Positions 27,715 to 36,502 of a stretch of 64,000 nt of DNA are shown in pieces. The position numbers and the translations under genes were made by a program. Every line of letters begins with the position of its first letter. Within the stretch, counting starts at the first letter, position 1. This DNA is from QVMG01 sp032073245. GTDB taxonomy: Bacteria; Bacteroidota; Bacteroidia; Bacteroidales; Tannerellaceae. The stretch is from assembly GCA_032073245.1 (NCBI GenBank), contig DAMANX010000020.1:35424-99423 (forward strand). Direction: 5' to 3'. The notes under the pieces were generated by a model. That model saw only the letters and a list, made by a program, of their open reading frames with translations, was not told the origin of the DNA and made no database searches.

Positions 27715-28027
27715 TTATTTTTTGCATTCAGCATTCAGTCGCCTTTAACCATCTAAGTGTCAGTCTATATGGCTGAAGGCAGCATCCTTCAGGATGCATT
27801 CAGGATCCATCGGCCGGCTTATCGAAAAAAGTCGGAAGCATATTTCAAAAAGCTGGTAGCGTATTTGAAAAAGTCGGGAGCTTTCTGCTATAAGCCGGGA
27901 GCTTTTATGTAAAAACCGGAAGCAAAATCAAAATTTCCTGAAGGTAAACTGAATGCAACTGCCTTCATTTATACGGGCTGGTGCTTAGACAGTTAAAGGT
28001 GACTGAACGCTGAAGGTGAAAATAATA
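27715..28027. repeat. Foldback element with about 90-bp terminal inverted repeats
   Basis: The left arm (27715-27805) and the reverse complement of the right arm (27937-28027) share long blocks, for example TTCAGC.TTCAGTC.CCTTTAAC and GAAGGCAG, with small gaps. Between the arms sit five copies of a 21-bp repeat (27823-27926). No transposase is present. It resembles a non-autonomous MITE or foldback element. Confidence 0.65.
27769..27912 (+). CDS. Possible 47-aa repeat peptide (short ORF inside foldback element)
   Basis: An ATG at 27769 opens a 47-codon frame ending at TAA 27910-27912. Its second half is a heptapeptide repeat: KKSEAYF, KKLVAYL, KKSGAFC, YKPGAFM. Because the DNA repeat is exactly 21 bp, the pattern stays in frame, and a second frame also shows heptads (KVGSIFQ, KAGSVFE, KVGSFLL) but lacks a start. 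The stop lies where the repeat would give AAA, and the frame stays open to 27996 beyond it, so this could be a broken longer gene. No ribosome binding site or promoter is evident. Coding is far from certain. Confidence 0.2.
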   Translation: MAEGSILQDAFRIHRPAYRKKSEAYFKKLVAYLKKSGAFCYKPGAFM

Positions 28028-28078
28028 GTATTATGTAGAGATATATTAACAGGGTTGAATTTATCACATAAACCCACT

Positions 28079-28190
28079 AAAAAAAACGATTAGATGTCTC
28101 TACAAAAACAATTAGATATTTTAAGAAAAAGGATTAGATACTTTTGAAAAAGGTTATTATGTTTTTAAACAAAAGTCGTTATATTTCTGA
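28079..28190. repeat. A-tract repeat with 22-bp period
   Basis: ATTAGAT occurs at 28089, 28111 and 28133 (spacing exactly 22 bp), each preceded by a run of A. Further A runs follow at 28147 and 28171. The same ATTAGATA...CTTTTTGAAAA motif appears once near 63899. Phased A runs suggest curved DNA. Confidence 0.55.
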
Positions 28191-28204
28191 AGGTATATGC
28201 TCAA

Positions 28205-28396
28205 GTGAGTGAGCATATATGTTCATCTTGCCGAGATGCCTTACTCACTAAACCTGATAAGGCTTCTCAGGCGCATGTCAAGCCGTTGGCGATAACCTGT
28301 CTAAGGCTTGACTAATCGGTGGTTTAGTATCTTTCAAACGAAAAATAGTTGAAGGTGATTGCAACGGCGCAAAGTCCTGTAGGACTTGACGAATCT
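28205..28396. other. Nested inverted repeats, possible structured RNA
   Basis: The pairings are GTGAGT 28205 with ACTCAC 28243; ACTAAACC 28247-28254 with GGTTTAGT 28321-28328; inside that, GTCAAGCC 28277-28284 with GGCTTGAC 28305-28312; and a following hairpin AAGTCCT/AGGACTT at 28372-28387. The remainder to 28602 is AT-rich with a -7-like TACATTTG at 28576-28583. It matches no RNA family I recognise. Confidence 0.4.
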
Positions 28397-28602
28397 TCAC
28401 ATATTAAACAATAGAAAAACTATTACAAAACCAAAAGAGAATATAACAGACTCTTAAATACCAATAATTAACACATTTACATGTGATTTATGCTAATTCA
28501 TCCCAAAAAGAATTAACATTATAAAGAGGAAAGACAAATTAAATAATTTATAACACTTTAATGAATTAACAATTATACATTTGGCGAAGAATATACGTGC
28601 TG

Positions 28603-29208
28603 ATGAATAAACAGTTGATTATTTGGTTTATCCTTTGTCTGAATGGTACAGACTATATAAATGCACAATGGACGGAAACAGATTCATTGCGTCGATATAT
28701 ATTAGAGGGTAATGACTCGATCCGTTTAAATCCGGAAACTCTTAAAGCAATTGAAGACGGTACATTCCTTAATAGAGAAAACCCTTTTAATCAACTTTTA
28801 GAAGCGCCACGGGTTCTTCCTATCACTAAAGATTTCTGGGATATTGCGCCGAAAGATTCTACTCGGGAAAATATTGATTTTAACACTCTACCACCCAGTG
28901 TCGCTATATTAAAAGATCTTATTAATAAGGATAGCCTTAAGATTATTGAAGATGCTTTCATCTTTCATCTTAAGACACATGAAAGAGATCAGTTCCAAAT
29001 AGGAAAACTACCTGTAACAGTCTTTGCCGGTGGTCAGAGTTTACATGAAAAAGAAGTTAAGGACGGACAACAAAGAGGAACCCTAGGTGCCACCACAAGA
29101 GTCTACTTTTCTTTGGATGATATCTTAAGCTTTCTTTTCCGTAAAAGTGAACGACAAAAGAAAAAGAATAAGAAAAATGCTGAAAGATTAAGAAATTATT
29201 ACCCTTAA
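28603..29208 (+). CDS. Secreted protein of unknown function, 201 aa (DUF4858-like)
   Basis: The start is taken at ATG 28603 rather than GTG 28597, giving a signal peptide (MNKQLIIWFILCLNGTDYINA). The mature start QWTETDSLRRYILEG and the segment IRLNPETLKAIEDGTFLN match the next gene closely, so the two are paralogues. I associate this pattern with a Bacteroidetes domain of unknown function (DUF4858, from memory). The C terminus is very basic (SERQKKKNKKNAERLRNYYP). No enzymatic motif is seen. Confidence 0.75.
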   Translation: MNKQLIIWFILCLNGTDYINAQWTETDSLRRYILEGNDSIRLNPETLKAIEDGTFLNRENPFNQLLEAPRVLPITKDFWDIAPKDSTRENIDFNTLPPSVAILKDLINKDSLKIIEDAFIFHLKTHERDQFQIGKLPVTVFAGGQSLHEKEVKDGQQRGTLGATTRVYFSLDDILSFLFRKSERQKKKNKKNAERLRNYYP

Positions 29209-29224
29209 TAAACTAATAATATAG

Positions 29225-29962
29225 ATGGCCCGTTCCCTCCTTTTATTTCTTTTGATATGTTTTTATGGCGCACATACCACTCGCGCGCAATGGACAGCTA
29301 AAGATTCTCTTTGGTTGGAGGGGATTTTATCGGGGAAAGATACCTTGCGCCTTAATCCCGAAACTATGGATGCTATTCGGGGTGGGTCATTTCTAAATAG
29401 AGAAAAACCCAATACTCCCATGATGGAAGCATCGCCGGAAATACCTCTGGTAAAAGATTTTAAAGAATATCTTCAGCTTAAAGATTCGACACGAGAAGGG
29501 AGAATTGCTGTAACGAACTTACCGTCTTTTCTTTTTATTCGCTTTTATAATCCAGAAATGCCTCGTTCTCGCTATCAGGTTAGTGAGCAATTCGATGATT
29601 ACATGAAGCAGGCATTATCCATGTATAAAACTTCTGCCGGACATGATTTTGTTCATGTATTGAATATGGCCTTTAGTCCTGAATACAGGCAGTGGATTAG
29701 AAATCAGAAAAGAGCAAAGTTACTCAAATATTATAATGAACTTCCTTCTCCTGTAGTTCACGAGAAAATGAAAACATATAGAGCAGCTCATCCGGAGAAT
29801 TTTCAGGATTTAAACAAATCTAAAAAGAAGCCGTTACCACTGCCGCTCGTCAGGAGTTCAAAGAAGGATTCTCTATCCACCAATCAATCATCTTCCGTGC
29901 CAGACTCAACTTCCCTGGCAATTCCGGTAGATTCTCTCGAGTATAAAATGCCGCCGAACTAA
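29225..29962 (+). CDS. Secreted protein of unknown function, 245 aa (paralogue of preceding gene)
   Basis: After the signal peptide (MARSLLLFLLICFYGAHTTRA) comes QWTAKDSLWLEGILSGKD and LRLNPETMDAI, parallel to the gene before it, 16 bp upstream. The last 37 residues are Ser/Pro/Asp-rich (SSSVPDSTSLAIPVDS) and overlap the convergent nudC gene by 113 bp. Since the nudC end is conserved, this low-complexity tail was probably gained by read-through into the neighbour. Function unknown. Confidence 0.75.
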   Translation: MARSLLLFLLICFYGAHTTRAQWTAKDSLWLEGILSGKDTLRLNPETMDAIRGGSFLNREKPNTPMMEASPEIPLVKDFKEYLQLKDSTREGRIAVTNLPSFLFIRFYNPEMPRSRYQVSEQFDDYMKQALSMYKTSAGHDFVHVLNMAFSPEYRQWIRNQKRAKLLKYYNELPSPVVHEKMKTYRAAHPENFQDLNKSKKKPLPLPLVRSSKKDSLSTNQSSSVPDSTSLAIPVDSLEYKMPPN

Positions 29963-30635
29963 GTTCATCTTCCTGTATTTTGATTTCACCTCCCGCGTAA
30001 TCCACAATAAATCCTACCATTAAGCCCGAAGGAAAAGGCCAGAACTGGTTTCCGAAATAGGTTACATTACAGATATCTAATCCTGTCTCCTCCTTAACTT
30101 CACGAATAGCACATTCCTCCAAAGATTCACCTGTTTCCAGAAAACCGGCAACCAGGCCATGGAAAGGCCCTTTAAAATTGAGAGCACGAACCAACAATAT
30201 ACTATCACCTTTCCTCACCAAGGCCAGAATGGCGGCAGGTATTACCGGATAAAGTTCAAATTTACAGGAAGGACAAACTTTCATTCCCGGTAATAGATGT
30301 TGTGTAGGAGTTCCACAAGTCGGACAAAACCGGCTATGCTTATCCCAATATAATATCTCGTATGCTTTTCCAATCATACGAAAAGATTCACCATCCACAT
30401 AATCCCAGGAAGGACGCATGCCGACCGGAATATAGCGCTCAGTTTCTTCCTGTAGTTCCTCAGTTTCGCTTGCTAAATGAATATTGTGGTCATCTTCATA
30501 AACTATAAGTGTATTAGCCATCTCAATGGGAGGTTGATTTCCTATAGGAATAGCAAGGCCTTCCTCTTTCTTTTCTAAAAGAAGTTGATCGCCATGAAAA
30601 AGATACCAATAGGTTGTTTTATCTTGTGCTGTCAT
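29850..30635 (-). CDS. nudC: NADH pyrophosphatase (Nudix)
   Basis: The product is 261 aa from ATG 30635; the longer frame starts inside the neighbouring terminator region. It shows a four-cysteine zinc ribbon (CPTCG...CPSC, about residues 105-130), the complete Nudix box GFLETGESLEECAIREVKEE, and the NudC specificity motif in the form NQFWPFPSGLM. It cleaves NADH, and in some species removes NAD caps from RNA, giving NMNH and AMP. It is transcribed away from the M23 gene and overlaps the convergent upstream gene at the 3' end. Confidence 0.93.
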   Translation of the reverse strand: MTAQDKTTYWYLFHGDQLLLEKKEEGLAIPIGNQPPIEMANTLIVYEDDHNIHLASETEELQEETERYIPVGMRPSWDYVDGESFRMIGKAYEILYWDKHSRFCPTCGTPTQHLLPGMKVCPSCKFELYPVIPAAILALVRKGDSILLVRALNFKGPFHGLVAGFLETGESLEECAIREVKEETGLDICNVTYFGNQFWPFPSGLMVGFIVDYAGGEIKIQEDELSSAAFYTRENLPELPGKLSLARKMIDWWIENPSLNS

Positions 30636-30653
30636 ATATTTCAATTTTATATA

Positions 30654-30691
30654 TAAAAAAAGAACCCACAAAGATAAACATTTGTGGGTTC
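30654..30691 (-). terminator. Intrinsic terminator after the M23 peptidase gene
   Basis: A perfect 11-bp stem (30662-30672 with 30681-30691, GAACCCACAAA/TTTGTGGGTTC) is followed on the minus strand by a T run. The loop contains a TATCTTTG box that could be the -7 element of nudC. Confidence 0.85.
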
Positions 30692-30713
30692 CCGTCTTAT
30701 TTTGTTTACCGCT

Positions 30714-31934
30714 TTATGAACAGCGAATATTACGTCCTAATCGTAAGATAGTAGTACGTGTGATACCATTCAACTCACAAAGTTTAGATACTGTTGTGCC
30801 ATATTTCATAGCAATAGCTCCCAATGTATCCCCTGATTGAATTTTATGATATACAACCTTTGTATTTTCAACGCTCTTATTCTGATTTTCAGGAAGAGAA
30901 GCAATAGCAGCTTTAGTTGCTTTAACCGTTGTAGTTGTTTTTGGTGCAGCCTTAGTTGAGGAAGCTGCAGTTTCTACTCCAGCACTACAACGGATCGATT
31001 GTCCGATACGCAATACAGAAGTACCTTTTAAACCGTTTAGACGGCAAAGTTCATTAACAGTAGTTCCATACATGCGGGCTATTTTACCCAATGTATCCCC
31101 TGATTTAACCCGATGATATACCATCCGTGTATCAGAAGAAGTATAAATATTACTATTACGTCCGTTAATCTTTACATTACGAAATACATATAAGTCCTGA
31201 TGGGGAACACCATTGTTAAAATCAATGATATCCGCCGGATTAATGGCTTGCCCCAAGAAGCGGGTTTCAAAATGAAGATGTGAACCCGTGGATCTACCTG
31301 TATTACCACCTAAAGCTATAGGTTGGCCGGCACGAACAATATCATTTTCTTCAACCAGGAATTTAGAGAGATGGCCATAGATCGTTTCCAATCCGTTTGG
31401 ATGACGTACTACGAGATAATATCCATATCCCCGGCGTTCATAAGAACTAATACGTATTTTACCATCAAAAGAAGCACGAATAGTATCTCCAACCTGTACT
31501 TTCAGGTCGATCCCTCTATGCATGCGACGACGACGAGGGCCATATTTAGAAGTGACACGTAAATCGGAATCAATAGGAAGAACAAAAGAAGAGCAATCAA
31601 TAGCACAAGAATCAGGAAAAACAGCTTTATTTTCACCACGGAAAGGATCTACCCATTTGTTTTCCCAATTTGAGCCATAAAGCTCATCGGCAGGGAACAT
31701 AAGTGATTCCTTTTGCAGAAGGCTTGCTCTTTCGTTTATTTCTATCAGTTCTTGTAAAGCAATATCTTTCTTAACCGGAACGCGATCCGCCATTAATTCG
31801 GTAACACGTTCTTCCATTAATTGAGTTTGAATATTTTGATTTGCTTCATCCTGAGTATTCAGGGATTGCGCTTTTAAAGCTCCTATAGAAAGGGTTGTAC
31901 ACCCAATACATAGTAGAATTTTTATCTTCATCAT
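30714..31934 (-). CDS. M23 metallopeptidase with two LysM repeats
   Basis: This 406-aa envelope protein has a signal peptide (KILLCIGCTTLSIGALKAQ). An M23 (LytM) domain spans about residues 130-225, with zinc and active-site residues in MHRGIDL, YGHLS and GSHLHFE. Two C-terminal LysM repeats (about 275-320 and 362-406) each carry SGDTLG.IA..YGTTV. It would cut or remodel peptidoglycan cross-links. All H and D positions of the M23 site are visible, so it is likely active. LysM at the C terminus with M23 before it is common in Bacteroidetes. Confidence 0.93.
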   Translation of the reverse strand: MMKIKILLCIGCTTLSIGALKAQSLNTQDEANQNIQTQLMEERVTELMADRVPVKKDIALQELIEINERASLLQKESLMFPADELYGSNWENKWVDPFRGENKAVFPDSCAIDCSSFVLPIDSDLRVTSKYGPRRRRMHRGIDLKVQVGDTIRASFDGKIRISSYERRGYGYYLVVRHPNGLETIYGHLSKFLVEENDIVRAGQPIALGGNTGRSTGSHLHFETRFLGQAINPADIIDFNNGVPHQDLYVFRNVKINGRNSNIYTSSDTRMVYHRVKSGDTLGKIARMYGTTVNELCRLNGLKGTSVLRIGQSIRCSAGVETAASSTKAAPKTTTTVKATKAAIASLPENQNKSVENTKVVYHKIQSGDTLGAIAMKYGTTVSKLCELNGITRTTILRLGRNIRCS

Positions 31935-32140
31935 TCCTTAATTATGCTTTTTCTTAGTAGTGAATAGATCCTTAAGATAGACTGATGGATCGATACTAAT
32001 CTTACAAAGTACGTGAATTTGAATAAGGAACCCAAGAAATTGTTCTAAAAACTTTTTGTACCACGGGAATAATTCAGACGTCAAACAAGCATAAACAACT
32101 AGCAATCAGCACATTTCAATAAATTATGTTTTACAACATA

Positions 32141-34237
32141 TCAACTTATCATTCCCCAATTTGTCCGCCGGGAGAAAAGTGTTTTCAACCTTTCGTTCAA
32201 TATATGGTTGGTTTCGGCCTGTAATTCCGGATCTTCGTTCAATATTTCCTGTGCTATATCACGTGCATATTGGAGTATCTGTCCATCGGCTCCCAGATTT
32301 GCAATTTTCAAATCAAGCCCTTCTCCGCTCTGTCGGGTACCTTCCAGATCTCCATGCCCCCGCAAACGTAAATCGGCTTCAGCAATTTCAAATCCATCAT
32401 TACTATTAACCATAATTTCCAAACGCTTACGGGTTTCATCTCCTAATTTATAGGAAGTGACAAGCACACAATAAGATTGTTCAGCACCTCGTCCGACACG
32501 GCCACGTAGCTGATGAAGCTGAGATAGCCCGAATCGTTCCGCACTTTCTATAACCATAACAGAAGCATTCGGCACATTCACTCCAACCTCAATCACGGTA
32601 GTAGCCATTAATATCTGTGCTTCCCCTGAAATAAACGTCTGCATTTGTGCATCTTTTTCTGCTGGCTTCATACGCCCATGCACCATACACACTTTATATT
32701 CCGGAAAGATTTCTTTAAATAATTCAAAATTCTCTTCCAGATTTTTATAATCAAGTTTTTCACTTCCTTCTATTAAAGGATATACAACATATACCTGCCT
32801 TCCTAAGTCAATCTCTTTCCGTAGAAAAGCATAGAGTTCTGCCTTTTTATTATCATAACGGTGAAGCGTCCGGATCGGTTTACGGCCGGGAGGTAATTCG
32901 TCTATCACAGAAACATCGAGGTCACCATAAAGAGTCATAGCCAACGTTCGCGGAATAGGCGTTGCAGTCATTACAAGAACATGAGGAACAATTGTACTTT
33001 TTGACCATAAGCGTGAACGTTGTTCCACACCGAAGCGGTGTTGTTCATCTATAATAGCCAAACCAAGGGAAGAAAAAGATACAGTTTCCTCAATCAGGGC
33101 ATGTGTACCTATCACAATCTGTATCTCTCCACTGGCAATGGCCGGAAGTATTTGATTGCGCTCTTTCTTTTTTGTAGAACCGGTCAATAGAGCTACCTTT
33201 ATATCCATACCTTTCAAAAACTCCATCACCGTCACATAATGTTGTGTAGCCAGAATCTCGGTAGGCGCCATCATACATGCCTGGCATTGGTTGTCCACAG
33301 CCAACAGCATAGCAAGTAAGGCTACTAATGTTTTTCCACTCCCAACATCTCCTTGAAGTAAGCGATTCATCTGCCTGCCGCTGCCCATATCTGTACGGAT
33401 CTCACGAACTACCCGTTTCTGAGCTCCCGTTAATTCAAAAGGAAGATTATTGGCATAAAAACTATTGAAATAGTATCCTACCGCAGGAAAAACAATCCCT
33501 TTCAATTTCATTTTACGCAAACCGGCAGTACGAAGAATATTTAATTGTATATAGAATAATTCATCAAATTTTAAACGTAGTTGAGCATCGCGCAGTTTAT
33601 CTACAGATTCAGGAAAATGAATATTACGCATAGCTTCGGATAGCCCCATCATTCGCGTTTGCTTAAGAATACGTAATGGTAAAGTTTCCGGAATTTCCCA
33701 ATGAATAGCACTTAACAGGTTATATTGAATATTTTGTATTGCTCTTGAATTCAGAAAAGATTTCTTCATCTTTTCCGTTGTATTATAAAAAGGTGTCAAC
33801 CCCGCCGCGACCTGCCCAGCATGATCTATAGGATCGATGTCAGGATGAGGGATATTAACAATTTGTCCAAATTCATTTGGCTTACCAAAAACAATGTATT
33901 CGGTACCCGGATGGTATTTATCGGTAATATAACTGAGTCCTTTAAACCAAACCAAATCAATAACGCCCGTTCCATCTGAAAACTTTGCAATCAGTCGCTT
34001 TGTACGCCCCTCTCCTACCGTATCATAATAAAGTATCTTTCCTTTCAGCTGAATAAAAGGCATATTGCCTCTTACTTCTGCCACCTTATAGAAACGGCTC
34101 CGGTCAATATACTTATAAGGGAAATAGTAGAGCATATCTTCAAATGAGGCAATACGCAGTTCCTTTTGAAGAATATCAGCCTTGCGCGGCCCTACTCCCG
34201 GCAAATAAGTAATTGAACGTTTATCAAGATCCAGCAT
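32141..34237 (-). CDS. recG: ATP-dependent DNA helicase RecG
   Basis: This 698-aa branch-migration helicase acts on stalled forks. The N-terminal wedge/OB region (about 60-150) precedes Walker A GDVGSGKT, the DEQH box in IIDEQHRFGVEQR, motif III VMTATPIPRTLAM, and the C-terminal helicase lobe with GRVGRG. Length is normal. It is the last gene of the minus-strand operon running from the S8 protease gene, 12 bp after ispD. No terminator is obvious in the 206-bp gap that follows. Confidence 0.97.
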   Translation of the reverse strand: MLDLDKRSITYLPGVGPRKADILQKELRIASFEDMLYYFPYKYIDRSRFYKVAEVRGNMPFIQLKGKILYYDTVGEGRTKRLIAKFSDGTGVIDLVWFKGLSYITDKYHPGTEYIVFGKPNEFGQIVNIPHPDIDPIDHAGQVAAGLTPFYNTTEKMKKSFLNSRAIQNIQYNLLSAIHWEIPETLPLRILKQTRMMGLSEAMRNIHFPESVDKLRDAQLRLKFDELFYIQLNILRTAGLRKMKLKGIVFPAVGYYFNSFYANNLPFELTGAQKRVVREIRTDMGSGRQMNRLLQGDVGSGKTLVALLAMLLAVDNQCQACMMAPTEILATQHYVTVMEFLKGMDIKVALLTGSTKKKERNQILPAIASGEIQIVIGTHALIEETVSFSSLGLAIIDEQHRFGVEQRSRLWSKSTIVPHVLVMTATPIPRTLAMTLYGDLDVSVIDELPPGRKPIRTLHRYDNKKAELYAFLRKEIDLGRQVYVVYPLIEGSEKLDYKNLEENFELFKEIFPEYKVCMVHGRMKPAEKDAQMQTFISGEAQILMATTVIEVGVNVPNASVMVIESAERFGLSQLHQLRGRVGRGAEQSYCVLVTSYKLGDETRKRLEIMVNSNDGFEIAEADLRLRGHGDLEGTRQSGEGLDLKIANLGADGQILQYARDIAQEILNEDPELQAETNHILNERLKTLFSRRTNWGMIS

Positions 34238-34249
34238 ACATTGTTTTAA

Positions 34250-34951
34250 TTATTGGCAATAAGGGCAAAGAGCCTTAGCAATCAATAAGTCAAAAGGAGT
34301 TGTTATCTTAATATTCTCACGATTTCCGGGCACAAGATGAATAGACTCACCCATAGCTTCAACCACAGATGCATCATCGGTAAATAAAGGATTGTATTGC
34401 TGCTTATAAGCTCCCATCAATATATCACTATGAAATACCTGCGGAGTCTGCACTGCATAATAATCCGAACGATCAACAGGACGGTTGCCATCTTCCGTCA
34501 CTACGCGAATAGAATCAATAATTGGAATCACTGGTATTGCATTCCCCTCCTGTTCAGCACTTTTAAAGCAATTATCTATCACATCGGCTGACGGAAAAGG
34601 ACGAACACCATCATGAACAGCAATCCATGCTTTTTTCTTTCGGTCACACGAAATACCTATTTCATCTGAAAGATAAGCGAGTGCATTCATCACGGAATGA
34701 AACCGTGTTTCCCCTCCATCGACTATTTCATGTGTAATTGTGCAACCAATTTCTTTACAAAGCGTTTTCCAGTAATCCTGGTGCTCCTTTGGTAAAACCA
34801 AAATTATTTCTGCAGACTCATCCCAGTCATTAAATGCTTCCAATGTATACATAAGTACCGGTTTACCATCTAATGGTATAAATTGTTTCGGCAAATCTGC
34901 CCCCATACGAAGCCCTTTACCACCGGCAACTATTATAATATATTTATCCAT
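34250..34951 (-). CDS. ispD: 2-C-methyl-D-erythritol 4-phosphate cytidylyltransferase
   Basis: The 233-aa cytidylyltransferase of the MEP isoprenoid pathway makes CDP-methylerythritol. The N-terminal nucleotide-binding loop VAGGKGLRMGADLPKQF, the HDGVRPF motif and TPQVFHSDIL are all in place. Its ATG overlaps the xseB stop by one base (TGATG), implying coupled translation. Confidence 0.96.
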   Translation of the reverse strand: MDKYIIIVAGGKGLRMGADLPKQFIPLDGKPVLMYTLEAFNDWDESAEIILVLPKEHQDYWKTLCKEIGCTITHEIVDGGETRFHSVMNALAYLSDEIGISCDRKKKAWIAVHDGVRPFPSADVIDNCFKSAEQEGNAIPVIPIIDSIRVVTEDGNRPVDRSDYYAVQTPQVFHSDILMGAYKQQYNPLFTDDASVVEAMGESIHLVPGNRENIKITTPFDLLIAKALCPYCQ

Positions 34952-35148
34952 CAGTCTAATTCTTCTAAAATTTTCTTTACTTCTTCATCTGCCTTATATA
35001 ACTTTTCTTTACAAAGCTTTATGAGGCGTGTAGCTTCTTTTACCTTCTCCGAAAGAACATCGACATCAAGATCATTACTTTCGATATCAGATACTATTTT
35101 ACGTAACTTTTCAGTTGCTTCGTTATATGTTTCTTCTTTTGGTGTCAT
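34951..35148 (-). CDS. xseB: Exodeoxyribonuclease VII small subunit
   Basis: This 65-aa coiled-coil partner of XseA has the signature YNEATEKLRKIVSDIES and DVDVLSEKVKEA. It is 22 bp after xseA and overlaps ispD by one base. Length and motif are typical. Confidence 0.95.
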   Translation of the reverse strand: MTPKEETYNEATEKLRKIVSDIESNDLDVDVLSEKVKEATRLIKLCKEKLYKADEEVKKILEELD

Positions 35149-35170
35149 ATTATATATAATGTATATGTTT

Positions 35171-36502
35171 TTATTTCACAATGCTTTCTATTTCTCCATC
35201 TGCAAAGCGGGTGGTAATCCTATCACCACTTTTTACGTCTGCAGCATTCTTTATTATGCGTCCTTCCTGCATAGTAAGGCTGTATCCTCGTTTGAGTACA
35301 TAATCAGGAGATACCATCTTTATAAATTGCTCAGTTAACTCCATCTGTCGGGATTTATTTGCCATCAATACAGAAAGATTATTTCTAAGCCGCAATTGGA
35401 GTCCCTCTAAGGATGTATCATACCGGGATATAAGCGAAGAGGCTAATACTGGCAAACGTCCGGCCATGCGTTGTAAAGCGTAACGATTCTGTTCAATTCG
35501 CCCTGAGACTAAAGAAGGAAGCTGTGTACCCAATAATTGCAGAAAATTTCTCTGTTCCAATAATTGATAATTAACCTTATGACGAACCCTTGCTTCCAAA
35601 TCCTCTAATTCCTGTGCAATTATGTCCATTCTACTAATCAAAAATTCAGCAACAGCAGTTGGAGTTTTCATTCGTGTATGTGCCACCATATCTACAACCG
35701 TATCATCCCTCTCATGGCCAATGCCGGTAAGAATCGGTAAAGGAAACTGTGCACAATTTGCTGCTAACAAATAAGAATCAAAGCAATTCAAGTCAGAGGT
35801 GGAGCCTCCTCCGCGTATTATTACTGCTACATCAAAATGTTCATGCAACGCATAAAGATTATCCAAAGCCGCAATAATTGAAGTTTCCGTTTTGTCTCCT
35901 TGCATTACTGCAGGAAAAAGTTTCGTATAAAATGGATAACCCGCCGCATTCTGTGATAGCTGATTTAGAAAATCTTCATATCCGGCAGCAGTAGGAGAAG
36001 TGATTATCGCTATCCGTTGCGGTAATAATGGAAAAGGTAGTTCCTTATTCAAGCTAAAGACACCTTCCTCTTTTAACTGGCGGATGATTTCCATCCGTTT
36101 ACGTACCATATCACCTAATGTATAGGTTGGATCGATATCTACAACAGTAAGATTAAAACCATATAGTTCATGGTAATCAACCATTACCTTCACAAGCACT
36201 TTCAAACCAGAAGAAAAAACCTGATCTGTCTCCTGTTCAAAATAAGGTTTTAGCAAACGAAATGTCTTTGCCCATATAGTACCTCGTGCTTTTGCCACCA
36301 TTTGACCATTTCGGGGATCTTTTTCTACAAACTCAAGATAACAATGCCCGGAAGAGACATTGGCACGAACATCACTAGTCTCAGCCTGAATCCAGTATCC
36401 TTCCGAAAATGTTTCATGGATTGTATTCTTAATCCGGGTGTTAAGTGCGGAAAGAGTAAGAACGTTTTTCTCCTCAGAGGTTTTTAACTGGTTATCTTGC
36501 AT
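35171..36502 (-). CDS. xseA: Exodeoxyribonuclease VII large subunit
   Basis: The 443-aa catalytic subunit cuts single-stranded DNA from both ends. It has an N-terminal OB fold (about 15-115), then the catalytic domain with ITSPTAAGYEDF, the RGGGSTSDL motif and GIGHERDDT, followed by long coiled-coil arms. The start overlaps the S8 protease gene by 11 bp. Confidence 0.97.
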   Translation of the reverse strand: MQDNQLKTSEEKNVLTLSALNTRIKNTIHETFSEGYWIQAETSDVRANVSSGHCYLEFVEKDPRNGQMVAKARGTIWAKTFRLLKPYFEQETDQVFSSGLKVLVKVMVDYHELYGFNLTVVDIDPTYTLGDMVRKRMEIIRQLKEEGVFSLNKELPFPLLPQRIAIITSPTAAGYEDFLNQLSQNAAGYPFYTKLFPAVMQGDKTETSIIAALDNLYALHEHFDVAVIIRGGGSTSDLNCFDSYLLAANCAQFPLPILTGIGHERDDTVVDMVAHTRMKTPTAVAEFLISRMDIIAQELEDLEARVRHKVNYQLLEQRNFLQLLGTQLPSLVSGRIEQNRYALQRMAGRLPVLASSLISRYDTSLEGLQLRLRNNLSVLMANKSRQMELTEQFIKMVSPDYVLKRGYSLTMQEGRIIKNAADVKSGDRITTRFADGEIESIVK

